The notes: a model not told the origin generated them from the sequence alone. A DNA stretch of 64,000 nucleotides from Bacillota bacterium (GCA_029552125.1 JAKPEE010000069.1:1-64000); one strand, 5' to 3'. Positions 40,688-51,916 are shown, numbered from the stretch's first letter. Translations and numbers: made by a program.

Positions 40688-42037
40688 ATGAAGCGTATCC
40701 TGGCAGTGAAAGCGATCGTCGATATCCTGCTCGTACACGCGGGTTATCTGCTTATATTTTGGATTCGGTCAACCCTGGAAGAGCATAATATCAGCGCCTA
40801 TCTCACTGTGGCGCCCTGGCTGACCATAGCCGCTTTTATTATCTTTTACAGCTACGGTTTTTACTCCCGTGCCTCGGTCCGCCATCAGTGGGACGAAATC
40901 TTCTCCAGCCTGGTTTGTGCCCTGGCCCTGCTGTGCTTGAGCGCCCTGGCCCTGTCATACATCCTCCAGCAGTACGGCTTTCCCCGTTTGTCCATTGTTT
41001 TTGCCGCCGTGGTGCAGATGCTGCTGCTCCTTGGTTGGCGGGCGATCACAGTACGCTGGTCTAAAAAATATGTGGAACCTTTTAAGCTGCTGTTGATCGG
41101 CCCGGAAGAGAGCGCCCTCGAGCGGCTAAGACAGTTCCAGAACGATCAATCGGGCCATTACCAGGTTCTGGCCATCTTAACCCCGGAGAAAAAAACGGCG
41201 CCGGAAGCCGTGCCTGTGCCTGTATATGAAGGCTACGAAAATTTGGAGCGGGTCCTGGATCAAGTCCAGCCAAACAGCGTTCTGTTCTGTTCGGGCATAC
41301 CGGATCGAATCCGCATGGAACTGCTCATGCAAACGCTTACTTACGGCGCCGATATATTTATTGTCCCCGATTTTTACGATATCATGGTGGCCAAATCGCG
41401 GCTGGAACAGTTGAACAACATCCCCGCCTTTCGCCTGACCGGCTTTGCCGCCAGCAGGGAACAGCTCTGGAAAAGGGCGATGGATATTGCCCTCTCTCTT
41501 ATATTTGGCCTTCCCGCCCTCATTTTTATCTTTCTCGCCGCCCTGGCCTTGAAAATCGAACTGCCCCGGGCTCCCGTTTTTTACACGCAGGAAAGGATCA
41601 GCCGGAAAGGGCGCGTATTCAAGCTGTACAAGCTGCGCACCATGGTGCCGGATGCGGAAAAATATACCGGCCCCGTGCTCTCCGGCGCAGATGACCGGCG
41701 TGTCACCGCCGTGGGCAGGGTTTTAAGGCTTACCCGCATCGACGAACTGCCCCAGCTCTGGAATGTGCTTAAAGGCGAGATGAGCTTTATCGGGCCGCGG
41801 GCGGAAAGACCCTTTTTTGTGGAGCAGTACTCCCGTGACATACCCGGGTACGATTACCGCCATGTTGTTAACAGCGGCATCACCGGCCTGGCCCAGATTG
41901 AAGGCAAATACAGCACCACTGCCGAGGACAAGCTCCGCTTTGACTTAATCTATGTGCAGACTTTTTCTCCGCTAAAGGATTTGCACATCCTGATGCATAC
42001 AATCAAAGTGATGCTGCTTAAGAAAAAAGCGATGTAG
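40688..42037 (+). CDS. Polyprenyl-phosphate sugar-1-phosphate transferase (WbaP/WcaJ-like initiating transferase)
   Basis: N-terminal TM region plus KRAMDIALSLIFGLPALIFIFLAALALKIELPRAPVFYTQERISRKGRVFKLYKLRTMVPDAE...RIDELPQLWNVLKGEMSFIGPRAERPFF. Confidence 0.95.
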   Translation: MKRILAVKAIVDILLVHAGYLLIFWIRSTLEEHNISAYLTVAPWLTIAAFIIFYSYGFYSRASVRHQWDEIFSSLVCALALLCLSALALSYILQQYGFPRLSIVFAAVVQMLLLLGWRAITVRWSKKYVEPFKLLLIGPEESALERLRQFQNDQSGHYQVLAILTPEKKTAPEAVPVPVYEGYENLERVLDQVQPNSVLFCSGIPDRIRMELLMQTLTYGADIFIVPDFYDIMVAKSRLEQLNNIPAFRLTGFAASREQLWKRAMDIALSLIFGLPALIFIFLAALALKIELPRAPVFYTQERISRKGRVFKLYKLRTMVPDAEKYTGPVLSGADDRRVTAVGRVLRLTRIDELPQLWNVLKGEMSFIGPRAERPFFVEQYSRDIPGYDYRHVVNSGITGLAQIEGKYSTTAEDKLRFDLIYVQTFSPLKDLHILMHTIKVMLLKKKAM

Positions 42038-42137
42038 TTTAGATAAGATAGAAGGAATTATGGGGTTACTGTCGAAACAGAAGAAGAATAATCCAACAAT
42101 TCTTGCCTGGTGGAAAGCTATGGAGGGTTTTTGTGCA

Positions 42138-42674
42138 ATGAAAAAATTATATGTTGGACTGTTTTTGCTCTTAACCATCTTGCCGGCGTTTACAGGTTGC
42201 GGCCCCGAATATGTTTATGATCTGGAAAAATTTAATCACGTCAACGCCTATGTCCAGGAGATCGTGGCGGCCATTGAAGAAACCGCCTTTGATTTTGAAC
42301 TCTGGGTGGTTGACCCGGGCAACGCGGAAAAATTGGAGTGGCTGGAAATGGACGCGGAATGGATCGAGGATATAAATTTACGTTATTTGACCGGTGATTT
42401 TCCGGATTATAGCGAACTTGAAACCTGGGTCGTCCCCGTCTCCAATGATAAAGAGCGCTGGACGATCAAGGGCTCAAGACTGGTTTCCGCCCTGGAGCAA
42501 ATAGAGGCGTCCACCCCGGAACTGGCCGGGTTGATCTTCGAGCTGACCGGCGCAGGCGGCGATCTTTTTTTAAATACCAAGAGCGAAGAGATCAGGCCGG
42601 TCTTGAACAAAGCCCTGGAAGCGGCGACCGAACTGAAAGAACTTTTTCGATTGCAGGAAATAAATGGCGATTGA
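42138..42674 (+). CDS. Putative lipoprotein, unknown function
   Basis: MKKLYVGLFLLLTILPAFTGCGPEY lipobox; ATG 42138 preceded by GGAGGG. Confidence 0.75.
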   Translation: MKKLYVGLFLLLTILPAFTGCGPEYVYDLEKFNHVNAYVQEIVAAIEETAFDFELWVVDPGNAEKLEWLEMDAEWIEDINLRYLTGDFPDYSELETWVVPVSNDKERWTIKGSRLVSALEQIEASTPELAGLIFELTGAGGDLFLNTKSEEIRPVLNKALEAATELKELFRLQEINGD

Positions 42675-42801
42675 CCTTTTCCCAATTTAGCGAGATTAAT
42701 GGGCTGCCTGAACAACCCTGCCAGCGGTATGTATCTTTATCTTAAAAGTGGAACTATCCTTGTTCAAAATGGTCACAGTTATAGAATCTTGTTATTTATG
42801 C

Positions 42802-42807
42802 TATAAT
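42802..42807 (+). promoter_or_regulatory. Candidate -10 box (TATAAT) upstream of the LCP-PASTA gene
   Basis: TATAAT at 42802-42807, weak -35 TTATAG at 42779-42784 (17-nt spacer). Confidence 0.4.
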
Positions 42808-42868
42808 AGCAAGGCAGGCGCAAGAAGGGGGTAAATATAATGAGATTTGGTCAAATTGTAAAAAATCA

Positions 42869-44650
42869 ATGACAGGTCTGAAAAACTTACTTAATAAAGC
42901 GGCTGCCTTTGTGAAACGGATCATGGCCAAAGTAATCTCATACCTGAAAAATATGAAGCGAAAACAGATCATTATCGGGGCTGTAGCCCTGGTGCTTATT
43001 GCCGGAGTCGCATTTGCCGCCATATTTATCATGCAGGTCACCGATCCCGAGTCGGTTATACTGGGCGGTATCAGGGGCGGCAAAGAGTACAGAGTTGATG
43101 AAGAATTTTCAGAAAAAACGGTCAACATTGCCGTGCTGGGATTTGACCGCAATGCCGAAAGGGAAGAGTACGCCTATCTTTTTTTACCTGACTTTATCGC
43201 TGTTCTTTCCATCAATTTTGAAACGGACCAGGTATCATTTGTACGGGTGCTCCGTGACTCCTACGTACCCATTGCTGTAACCGGGATAAAAGACAAGATT
43301 AACCATTCCTATTACCACGGGTACCAGCATAGCAGCGGGCCGGATAAAGACGCCGACGGGCTGCAATGTACCCTGGATACGATCAGCAACGTTCTCGGCG
43401 GGATACCGATTCATTATTATGTTTCGGTGGACATGGACGGGCTGGCCTACATGGTCGACGCCCTCGGAGGCGTTGAATACAGGGTCAAGGAAGACCTGTA
43501 CGACAAGTTTGGCAACAAAGTCCTGGGCAAGGGGACGCACTACTTTGACGGGGAAGCTTTCGTTTTATTCGTGCGCCATCGCGATGATAATACCGGCCAG
43601 GATGTCGGGCGGGCTGCCAGGCAGTTTGATATCCTGGATGACCTTTTTGAAAGTGTCAGGGACAGGGGCCTGTTAAAAAATGCACCCACTTTTTTCAAGG
43701 TTTATCGCGATTACGTCGACACCAATATGAGTTTGAAGCAGGTTGCAGCCCTGGCCTATTACGCCATGGATTTTGATCCGACCCATGATATTTTCTACGT
43801 TCTCGATGGCGAAAGCCAGACCAAGGACGGCATCTGGTACTGGGTGCTCAATCAGGCCCAGCGCGTCCGGCTGATCAAGGAGGTTTTTGGTATAACCGTG
43901 GCCGCCTGGCCGCAGGAGGTCCTCACCGATACGCCGCCGCCGCCGCTTAAGTTTTTCGACTACAAGGTGGATTTTGATAAAAAAGGCAACCCGTCGGTAG
44001 AGCTTACCTGGGAGCCGGGAGATTCGAAGAAAGTGGTTTTCGAGCTCTACCGGAACGGTGAGCTGCTTGAAGAGTTGGAAGGCATCACCTATTATATCGA
44101 TACCGATGTGGATCTATTTCAGACCTACAATTATACCCTGGTAGTGCGCCATTACCGGGCCAAGGGCGACCCGCACGGTCTCACTGTATACGTGGCGCCG
44201 CCCGCGGTGGAGGTGCCGGACGTGGTCGGCATGACAGAAAAGGAAGCCCAGAAGTTGATTGAAAATGCGGGGCTGGATTTCGTGCACGCTGAAGAGTTCA
44301 GCGATAAAGTGCCGAAGGGTATTGTGATCAAGACAGTGCCGGTCGCCGGTACCGAGGTGGAGCCGGGCAGCGCGGTGACCGTGGTGGTATCCCTGGGCCC
44401 TGTGCCTGAAAAACAGATACCTGATGCTGATCGTATAATTGGAAAGACTGAAGACCAAGTTAGGAGAATTCTGGAAGAGCTCAACTTGAATCTACGAATT
44501 GAAACAATAAAAAAAGAGTATAAAGAAGGTTTTGAGGATGGTCAGGTGTATAAAATAGTACCGGCCCCCGGGCAGACTGTAAGATACGGTGACACTGTCA
44601 CTATTTATGTATCAAAAGGCCCAGAAGAGCCCGTAGATCCAGGTGAATAA
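42869..44650 (+). CDS. LytR-CpsA-Psr (LCP) family protein with C-terminal PASTA repeats
   Basis: NIAVLGFDRN...VSFVRVLRDSYVPI...KINHSYYHGYQH...GVEYRVKEDL LCP motifs; VEVPDVVGMTEKEAQKLIENAGLDF and KQIPDADRIIGKTEDQVRRILEELNLNL PASTA repeats. Confidence 0.92.
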   Translation: MTGLKNLLNKAAAFVKRIMAKVISYLKNMKRKQIIIGAVALVLIAGVAFAAIFIMQVTDPESVILGGIRGGKEYRVDEEFSEKTVNIAVLGFDRNAEREEYAYLFLPDFIAVLSINFETDQVSFVRVLRDSYVPIAVTGIKDKINHSYYHGYQHSSGPDKDADGLQCTLDTISNVLGGIPIHYYVSVDMDGLAYMVDALGGVEYRVKEDLYDKFGNKVLGKGTHYFDGEAFVLFVRHRDDNTGQDVGRAARQFDILDDLFESVRDRGLLKNAPTFFKVYRDYVDTNMSLKQVAALAYYAMDFDPTHDIFYVLDGESQTKDGIWYWVLNQAQRVRLIKEVFGITVAAWPQEVLTDTPPPPLKFFDYKVDFDKKGNPSVELTWEPGDSKKVVFELYRNGELLEELEGITYYIDTDVDLFQTYNYTLVVRHYRAKGDPHGLTVYVAPPAVEVPDVVGMTEKEAQKLIENAGLDFVHAEEFSDKVPKGIVIKTVPVAGTEVEPGSAVTVVVSLGPVPEKQIPDADRIIGKTEDQVRRILEELNLNLRIETIKKEYKEGFEDGQVYKIVPAPGQTVRYGDTVTIYVSKGPEEPVDPGE

Positions 44651-44700
44651 GATTAAGTACTTTTGAACAATATTCAGTTCAAAACATCGAAAAGCATGGG

Positions 44701-44728
44701 GCAACCCGTTATCGGGTTGCCTTTTTTT
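44701..44728 (+). terminator. Rho-independent terminator after the LCP-PASTA gene
   Basis: GCAACCCG TTAT CGGGTTGC followed by CTTTTTTT. Confidence 0.9.
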
Positions 44729-45104
44729 CAACTATAATAATTACTCAGGCTGTATGGTTTGCAAAAGAATTAGCGCTTTTGCTCCTGCCCGGGCTAATTC
44801 CCTCTCCCCCGGCGGGAGAGGGCTGGGGTGAGGGGGGAGATCCCTCTTTTAGCCGGTTGCCTGAGCAGTAACGTTAAGTTAATGAAAACACGGGAGAACT
44901 AGTCTTTTCCGATTTTCCCAGGATAGGCCAGTAAGTGAGAAAAACATTTTGTGGACAACCGGGCAAAGGGTAAAGATATTGGCATTCGCCTGGTGTTAAG
45001 GCAATTTAATTTGACCGATGCGGCGGCGGATAATATAATAAGAGCATGGACAAGGGCGCGGCTTACCGCGCCCGCATTCTGTCCGCCTAGAAAGATGATC
45101 AACC

Positions 45105-46112
45105 ATGCGCCGCCGCAGTAAAACGGCCCTCGTAGTGCTTCTTGCCTTTGCCCTGTTTGCGGCCGCCCTGGCCGCCTTTTCCATCTACCTGCTCGACCCG
45201 CAGCGCCTGTTTGCCCGGGCGGAGGGCAGGAGCGAAACAGTTGAAAAAGAAGATTTTGCCGGGGAGGACCGGATCAACATTGCCCTGCTCGGCTTTGACC
45301 GCTCCGCCGAGCGGGATAAAACCTTTACCATTTACCGGCCCGATACTATTATGATTGCTTCATTGGAGCTAGAAAAGGGGACGGTTTCCCTGGTCAATAT
45401 TCCCCGCGACAGTTATGTCGCCATTGCCGGCGGCGGGGGATACGATAAAATTAACCACGCCTATATGCACGGCTATTACCGGCCGGGGGCGGATGATCCC
45501 CACCAAAGCGGCATTGAAACGACCCTGCAGACGATTGAAGATTTTCTCGGCGGCGTGCCGGCGCATTATTATGTTGCCCTGGACATGGACGCCGTGGTGG
45601 AGATTGTCGACCGGTTGGGTGGAGTGGACTACGAGGTGGAATACCCGGTGCGGGCTGATTTCGGCCGCGGGGAGCTTTTACTGGAGGAGGGCTTCCAGCG
45701 CCTGGATGGCCGCAGCTTTTTAACTTATATCCGCGATCGCAGTGTCGGAGGGGACATCGGCCGATCCCGGCGCCAGCAGCAGGTTTTGATCGCCGCCTTT
45801 AGCCAGCTTAAGAATAAGGGCAGTCTTTCCAGCCTCCCTGCCCTCTACCGGTCGCTCCAGGACAACCTGGAGACAAACCTATCCCCCGCCCAGGTGGCAT
45901 CCCTGGCCATGTTCGGTACGCGCGTGGAACCGGAGCAAATCCGGACTTATGTCTTTCCAGGTAGTATCCAGTTCGCGCCCCAAGGAGAGATAGACGTTTC
46001 TTACGTGGTCATTGACGAGGAAGCCCGGGTGGAGTTAATCAGGGAGGTTTTTGGCGCCGCGGTGGAACAGAGGGCCCAGATTGTTTTACCGGGCCGGCGC
46101 CGCGACGCTTAA
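45105..46112 (+). CDS. LytR-CpsA-Psr (LCP) family protein
   Basis: INIALLGFDRSAERD...VSLVNIPRDSYVAIAGGGGYDKINHAYMHG...GVPAHYYVALDMDAVVEIVDRLGGVDYEV. Confidence 0.94.
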   Translation: MRRRSKTALVVLLAFALFAAALAAFSIYLLDPQRLFARAEGRSETVEKEDFAGEDRINIALLGFDRSAERDKTFTIYRPDTIMIASLELEKGTVSLVNIPRDSYVAIAGGGGYDKINHAYMHGYYRPGADDPHQSGIETTLQTIEDFLGGVPAHYYVALDMDAVVEIVDRLGGVDYEVEYPVRADFGRGELLLEEGFQRLDGRSFLTYIRDRSVGGDIGRSRRQQQVLIAAFSQLKNKGSLSSLPALYRSLQDNLETNLSPAQVASLAMFGTRVEPEQIRTYVFPGSIQFAPQGEIDVSYVVIDEEARVELIREVFGAAVEQRAQIVLPGRRRDA

Positions 46113-46390
46113 ATCAGGAGCCGGCTCCGGCTACCGTTTATATCACGGGAAAGATAACCCGTACATCCCTGCCCTCCCCCCCGCCAGCCAACCAGCGCTG
46201 GAATCCAGAAATTCCCTCTCCCCTGGTGGGAGAGGGTAGAAGGTGCGGGAGCGGTTAACGCCCTGTTTTCTAGATTCACGGGGCTCAGCACAGTAAACGG
46301 CAGTTAAATTGTCTGGACCTGGTTAGCCAGGGCGATATAATTAGCGGTATAATGATTTAGGAAATTTACCGATCGCAGCCAAAAGGGGGC

Positions 46391-47110
46391 TTGAGCATCA
46401 TTAAAGCTGAAGAAAGAATTATCTGCGCCCTGGATGTGCACCAGGCCGCTGAAGCAAAGCGCCTGGTGGAGCAACTGGACGGCCTGGTGAGCTTTTTTAA
46501 AGTGGGGATGCTCCTCTACCTCACCGGCGGTATGCAGTTTGTGCAGTGGTTACAAAAACGCGGGCTTAAAGTATTTCTGGATCTGAAACTTTACGATGTT
46601 CCCGACACCGTCGGCCCGGCCGTGCGCGCGGCTGCCGCGGCGGGTGTGCAGATGCTCACCGTGCACGGCAACCGGGATATATTGCAGCGGGCGGGGGAAG
46701 CGGCTGCCGGAACCGGGTTGAATGTCCTGGCGGTAACGGTTTTGACCAGCCTGGATCAAAACGATCTGGCGGAGTTGGGCTACCCCGTGGCCGTGGCAGA
46801 CCTGGTGTTGAACCGCGCCCGCTGGGCCGTGGAAAGCGGCTGTGCCGGAGTAATTGCGTCACCGCGGGAAGCGGGGAGGCTGCGCAGTGAACTGGGCCGG
46901 GATCCTCTCCTGGTGACGCCCGGTATCCGGCCGGCTGGATTTGCGGTTGGAACGCATAAGCGGGCGGCTACACCGGGTCAGGCTATCCGCGACGGCGCCG
47001 ATTACCTGGTTATCGGGCAGCCCATCATTAAATCTGCGGAGCCGCTGCGGGTTGTGGAAGCGATAATCGGCGAAATCAAGGCGGCGGACGAGTGCAATCC
47101 GGATCAATAG
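46391..47110 (+). CDS. pyrF: Orotidine 5'-phosphate decarboxylase
   Basis: IICALDVHQAAEAKRLVEQL...FKVGMLLY...KVFLDLKLYDVPDTV...VTPGIRP; TTG start. Confidence 0.95.
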   Translation: MSIIKAEERIICALDVHQAAEAKRLVEQLDGLVSFFKVGMLLYLTGGMQFVQWLQKRGLKVFLDLKLYDVPDTVGPAVRAAAAAGVQMLTVHGNRDILQRAGEAAAGTGLNVLAVTVLTSLDQNDLAELGYPVAVADLVLNRARWAVESGCAGVIASPREAGRLRSELGRDPLLVTPGIRPAGFAVGTHKRAATPGQAIRDGADYLVIGQPIIKSAEPLRVVEAIIGEIKAADECNPDQ

Positions 47111-47255
47111 CATAAGCTGAAGTAATAATAGGGGACGGGGCGTCTTACTAAATACACGGCCGCACAGCCAGGCTAAACAGGAGAGGCGTTCATAAACGGT
47201 TTTTCTACGGCGATTGTTACCGCTGTAGGGTAAGACAGAGGAAGGAGGCAGTTTT

Positions 47256-47819
47256 ATGGAAAACTGGCCCAATAACCTGGCCGCCCTGGTTCCCTGTTAC
47301 GCCGGAAACGGCGGAAACTGCACCAAAATCTATACCCTGGAAGGAGAAACTGTCCTGGATCGGCGCACGGTCAGGTGGAACCTGCGCCGCCTGGCGCGCC
47401 GTTTCTGTATTGACCTGGAAGCGGCCCGCAGCCGCTATGGTGAACTTTTGGATTGGAGGCAGGGCGTGCCCATCCCTTTCAGCGCTGCGCTGGTGCTGGT
47501 GCCGCTTAAAGTGAGGCATACTGTCGGCAAAAATGACGGCGCCAGCGGCTATTTTAATGCCGCGGCGGTTGAAGTTTCCCCGGGGGAAGGGGTAGAAGGC
47601 TTTCGTTCGGAGCTGTTGCTTCCCGGGGGGCATCGTCTCGGCTGCTGTTATACAGTGCGGACAGTCAAAAAAAGGCTAAAAGCGGGGCAACTGCTGTTAA
47701 AATTTTTTGCCGGGGAAGCAAAACCTGTTGCGGCAGGGGAGAGTCAAACGCCGGAATACAGCCGTTTCCTGGAGCGCCTGTTTATGGCCGCGATTCAGGC
47801 GGCCGGAGCCGGGGAATGA
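47256..47819 (+). CDS. Hypothetical protein, weakly ComK-like layout
   Basis: Intact ORF with AGGAAGGAGG ribosome-binding site; AALVPCYAGNGGNCTKIYTLEGE. Confidence 0.6.
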   Translation: MENWPNNLAALVPCYAGNGGNCTKIYTLEGETVLDRRTVRWNLRRLARRFCIDLEAARSRYGELLDWRQGVPIPFSAALVLVPLKVRHTVGKNDGASGYFNAAAVEVSPGEGVEGFRSELLLPGGHRLGCCYTVRTVKKRLKAGQLLLKFFAGEAKPVAAGESQTPEYSRFLERLFMAAIQAAGAGE

Positions 47820-47842
47820 GCTTTTTTCAGCCCGGCACAGGT

Positions 47843-48604
47843 TCAGGTCTTCTTTCTGCCGCCGAGGCAATAAATCAGCAGCCCGCCGGCCGCGGCGGCC
47901 ATAATTACGCCGGGCGTGATGGCGGCAGGCAGAAGGGCCCGGGTTGAACCGAGAATCAAGCCGGCCAGAAGGAAGGTAATGGCGTTGCTGTAACGGCGGT
48001 ACAGGGCGGAAAGCAGGCGCGCCAGCCCCAGCAGGCCGGTGATACAGCCCGCGCCAAACACGGCAAGGTTAAGCCACTGCCACTGGTTTACGGCCAGGGT
48101 TACATCGTCATAAAGGTTCATGATCACCAGGGCCGCGCTGCCCGAAACGCCGGGTAAAAGCATGGTAGCGCTGGCCACGGCTCCCCCCAGGAAAAAATGA
48201 AAGAGGCTGCCGGGCGGCAGCACGGTCAGGGTGGAGGAAGGTTCGCCGACGATAAAGAATGTTGTGGCAAAGCCCGCAGCGCCCAAAAGGAGCGGGACCG
48301 GAGCGATGCGGGTATTTTCACCGTGCAGCAGCACGACGCGCACCGACAGCACCATGGCCCCCAGAAAGAAGGCCATGAGCAGGTCTTCGGCCCGGCTTAA
48401 CAGGAAGCCGATAATCCGCACAAAGGCCAGGGCCCCGATGGCCCCGCCAGCGAGGTGGAGCAGGTAAGGCCGGACATTGAGCCGGGAAATGCCCTCCAAT
48501 AAACTGCGGTAGAAGCCGAGCAGCAGAATGACTGTGCCGGTGCTGATGCCGGGTATAACGAAAGTGACCCCGATGGCGATGCCCTGTAACAATTTCTTAA
48601 CCAC
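47843..48604 (-). CDS. DUF368 family membrane protein (PopT-like polyprenyl-phosphate transporter family)
   Basis: LLQGIAIGVTFVIPGISTGTVILLLGFYRSLLEGI...ASATMLLPGVSGSAALVIMNLYDDV. Confidence 0.85.
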   Translation of the reverse strand: MVKKLLQGIAIGVTFVIPGISTGTVILLLGFYRSLLEGISRLNVRPYLLHLAGGAIGALAFVRIIGFLLSRAEDLLMAFFLGAMVLSVRVVLLHGENTRIAPVPLLLGAAGFATTFFIVGEPSSTLTVLPPGSLFHFFLGGAVASATMLLPGVSGSAALVIMNLYDDVTLAVNQWQWLNLAVFGAGCITGLLGLARLLSALYRRYSNAITFLLAGLILGSTRALLPAAITPGVIMAAAAGGLLIYCLGGRKKT

Positions 48605-48894
48605 AATTTATCCTCGACTGCATGGAGTGAAAAAACTGCCTATAAACCTTCGACAGAGCGCCTGCTTATCCTTTTTTCATCAGTGTTAAATTCGAGTTTT
48701 TCTTTTAAAGCAGGCTTTGCTATAATTACCATGACCATAACTGGCGCAGCCCGCCGCCCCGGTATACCCTTTGAAGAGGGCTGTCCCCCTCCCCCGGTGG
48801 AAAAGGGGCAGGGAAAGGGGCTGTTTAGCGGCCAGCTAAAAGTATCAAACACGGCCATGCCATGGTCAGCCCTGTCCATGCTGGAGGTGATAAG

Positions 48895-49416
48895 ATGATC
48901 ACCGTGCGCCCGAAGCACCCGGTCAAAAGGATTGGTGTGGTATCGGATACGCATATACCCACGCGGGGAAAGATCCTGCCGCCGGCTCTTTTTCGCCTGC
49001 TGGCGGGGGTGGATTTGATCTTGCACGCGGGAGACCTGGTCACTGCAAAGGTATTGGAAGAGTTGGCGGCACTGGCCCCGGTGGAAGCGGTGGCCGGCAA
49101 TATGGATCCCCCGGAGCTGCATAAACGGCTGGGGCGGCAGAAGTTGATCCGCCTTGCTTCCGTCTCCATCGGCCTGATCCACGGTGACGGCACTTCCAGG
49201 AGTGCAACACCGCTTCGCGCTGCCAAAGCCTTCGCCGCCATAAAACCTGACCTTGTTGTTTTTGGCCACAGCCATGTCCCACTTTATGAAAGCCTGGAGG
49301 GCGTGGCTCTGTTCAACCCCGGTTCGCCGGTAGATCCGCGCCGCGCGCCAGGGCCTTCCTGTGGCCTGCTCAGCGTTGACGGAACTTCAATTCGCGGAGA
49401 AATATTATTTTTATAA
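48895..49416 (+). CDS. YfcE/MJ0936-family metallophosphoesterase
   Basis: RIGVVSDTHIPTRG...LILHAGDLVT...VAGNMDP...IHGDG...VFGHSHVP; ATG 48895 after GGAGGTGA. Confidence 0.92.
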   Translation: MITVRPKHPVKRIGVVSDTHIPTRGKILPPALFRLLAGVDLILHAGDLVTAKVLEELAALAPVEAVAGNMDPPELHKRLGRQKLIRLASVSIGLIHGDGTSRSATPLRAAKAFAAIKPDLVVFGHSHVPLYESLEGVALFNPGSPVDPRRAPGPSCGLLSVDGTSIRGEILFL

Positions 49417-49441
49417 TAAATAAAAAGAAGGGGGAAGAAAG

Positions 49442-49627
49442 ATGGCAAGAGAGAGCCTCATGGAAAGAGCAAAACAGAGAATCCTGGAGGAAGCACCGCA
49501 GCAACGCCTGGCCTGCCGTAAAGCTTTCGCCCTGGCCGGAGAACTTGGCTTAACGACTGCGGAAGTAGGAAAGCTATGTAATGAATTGGAGATAAAAATT
49601 ACCCATTGCCAGCTCGGTTGTTTTTAA
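49442..49627 (+). CDS. Small hypothetical protein (61 aa)
   Basis: Preceded by AAGGGGGAAG; ends HCQLGCF. Confidence 0.6.
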   Translation: MARESLMERAKQRILEEAPQQRLACRKAFALAGELGLTTAEVGKLCNELEIKITHCQLGCF

Positions 49628-49793
49628 GGCTAGTGCTGGAGAAAAAGACAATCTCAGTATAAACCCCCACTTAGAAGATCATAATAACCATGTGTACCAA
49701 AGAAAAACTATGAAATGTGGCGAAATGAGGTCATTTAATCTGCCGGATCTATCAATTTTGGGGAATGGAACGCCAGACAAGAAGTAATCATGC

Positions 49794-49822
49794 TTGCGTT
49801 ACCACCTTATATTCGCTACTAT
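49794..49822 (+). promoter_or_regulatory. Sigma-A-like promoter of groESL
   Basis: TTGCGT, 17-nt spacer, TACTAT. Confidence 0.5.
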
Positions 49823-49836
49823 TTTTAGTGTATTTA

Positions 49837-49863
49837 TTAGCACTCGGTTATAGTGAGTGCTGC
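49837..49863 (+). promoter_or_regulatory. CIRCE element (HrcA operator)
   Basis: TTAGCACTC-N9-GAGTGCTGC; consensus TTAGCACTC-N9-GAGTGCTAA. Confidence 0.93.
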
Positions 49864-49907
49864 TAAGCCACATCTTTCAAAATCACATCTAAAAGGAGGC
49901 AGAATTG

Positions 49908-50195
49908 ATGAATCTCAAACCTTTAGCTGACCGCATCGTGGTCAAGGTCCTGGAGGCAGAAGAGAAAACCGCCAGCGGTATTGTGCTTCCGGACAAAGCC
50001 AAGGAAAAGCCCCAGGAAGGTGAAGTAATGGCCGTCGGCCCGGGGAAAGTTCTTGACAACGGTACCCGCCTGGAGATGGAGGTAAAAGTGGGCGACAAAG
50101 TTATCTTTTCCCGCTACGCCGGCACCGAAGTTAAAGTAAAGGGCGAAGAATACTTAATTTTAAGGCAAGACGATGTCCTGGCTTTAGTTCAATAA
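49908..50195 (+). CDS. groES: Co-chaperonin GroES
   Basis: [45 protein letters not shown]. Confidence 0.97.
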   Translation: MNLKPLADRIVVKVLEAEEKTASGIVLPDKAKEKPQEGEVMAVGPGKVLDNGTRLEMEVKVGDKVIFSRYAGTEVKVKGEEYLILRQDDVLALVQ

Positions 50196-50220
50196 ATACT
50201 GCGTAAAGGGAGGTTCATAA

Positions 50221-51846
<1,626 letters not shown>

Positions 51847-51867
51847 TAGGCAATATGTAGTAGTAAA

Positions 51868-51901
51868 AGAGGCGGCGTCTGCGGTGCGCCGCCTCTTTTT
51901 T
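51868..51901 (+). terminator. Rho-independent terminator after groEL
   Basis: AGAGGCGGCG-TCTGCGGTG-CGCCGCCTCT followed by T-run. Confidence 0.88.
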
Positions 51902-51916
51902 GGTGTAAAAAGCTGC

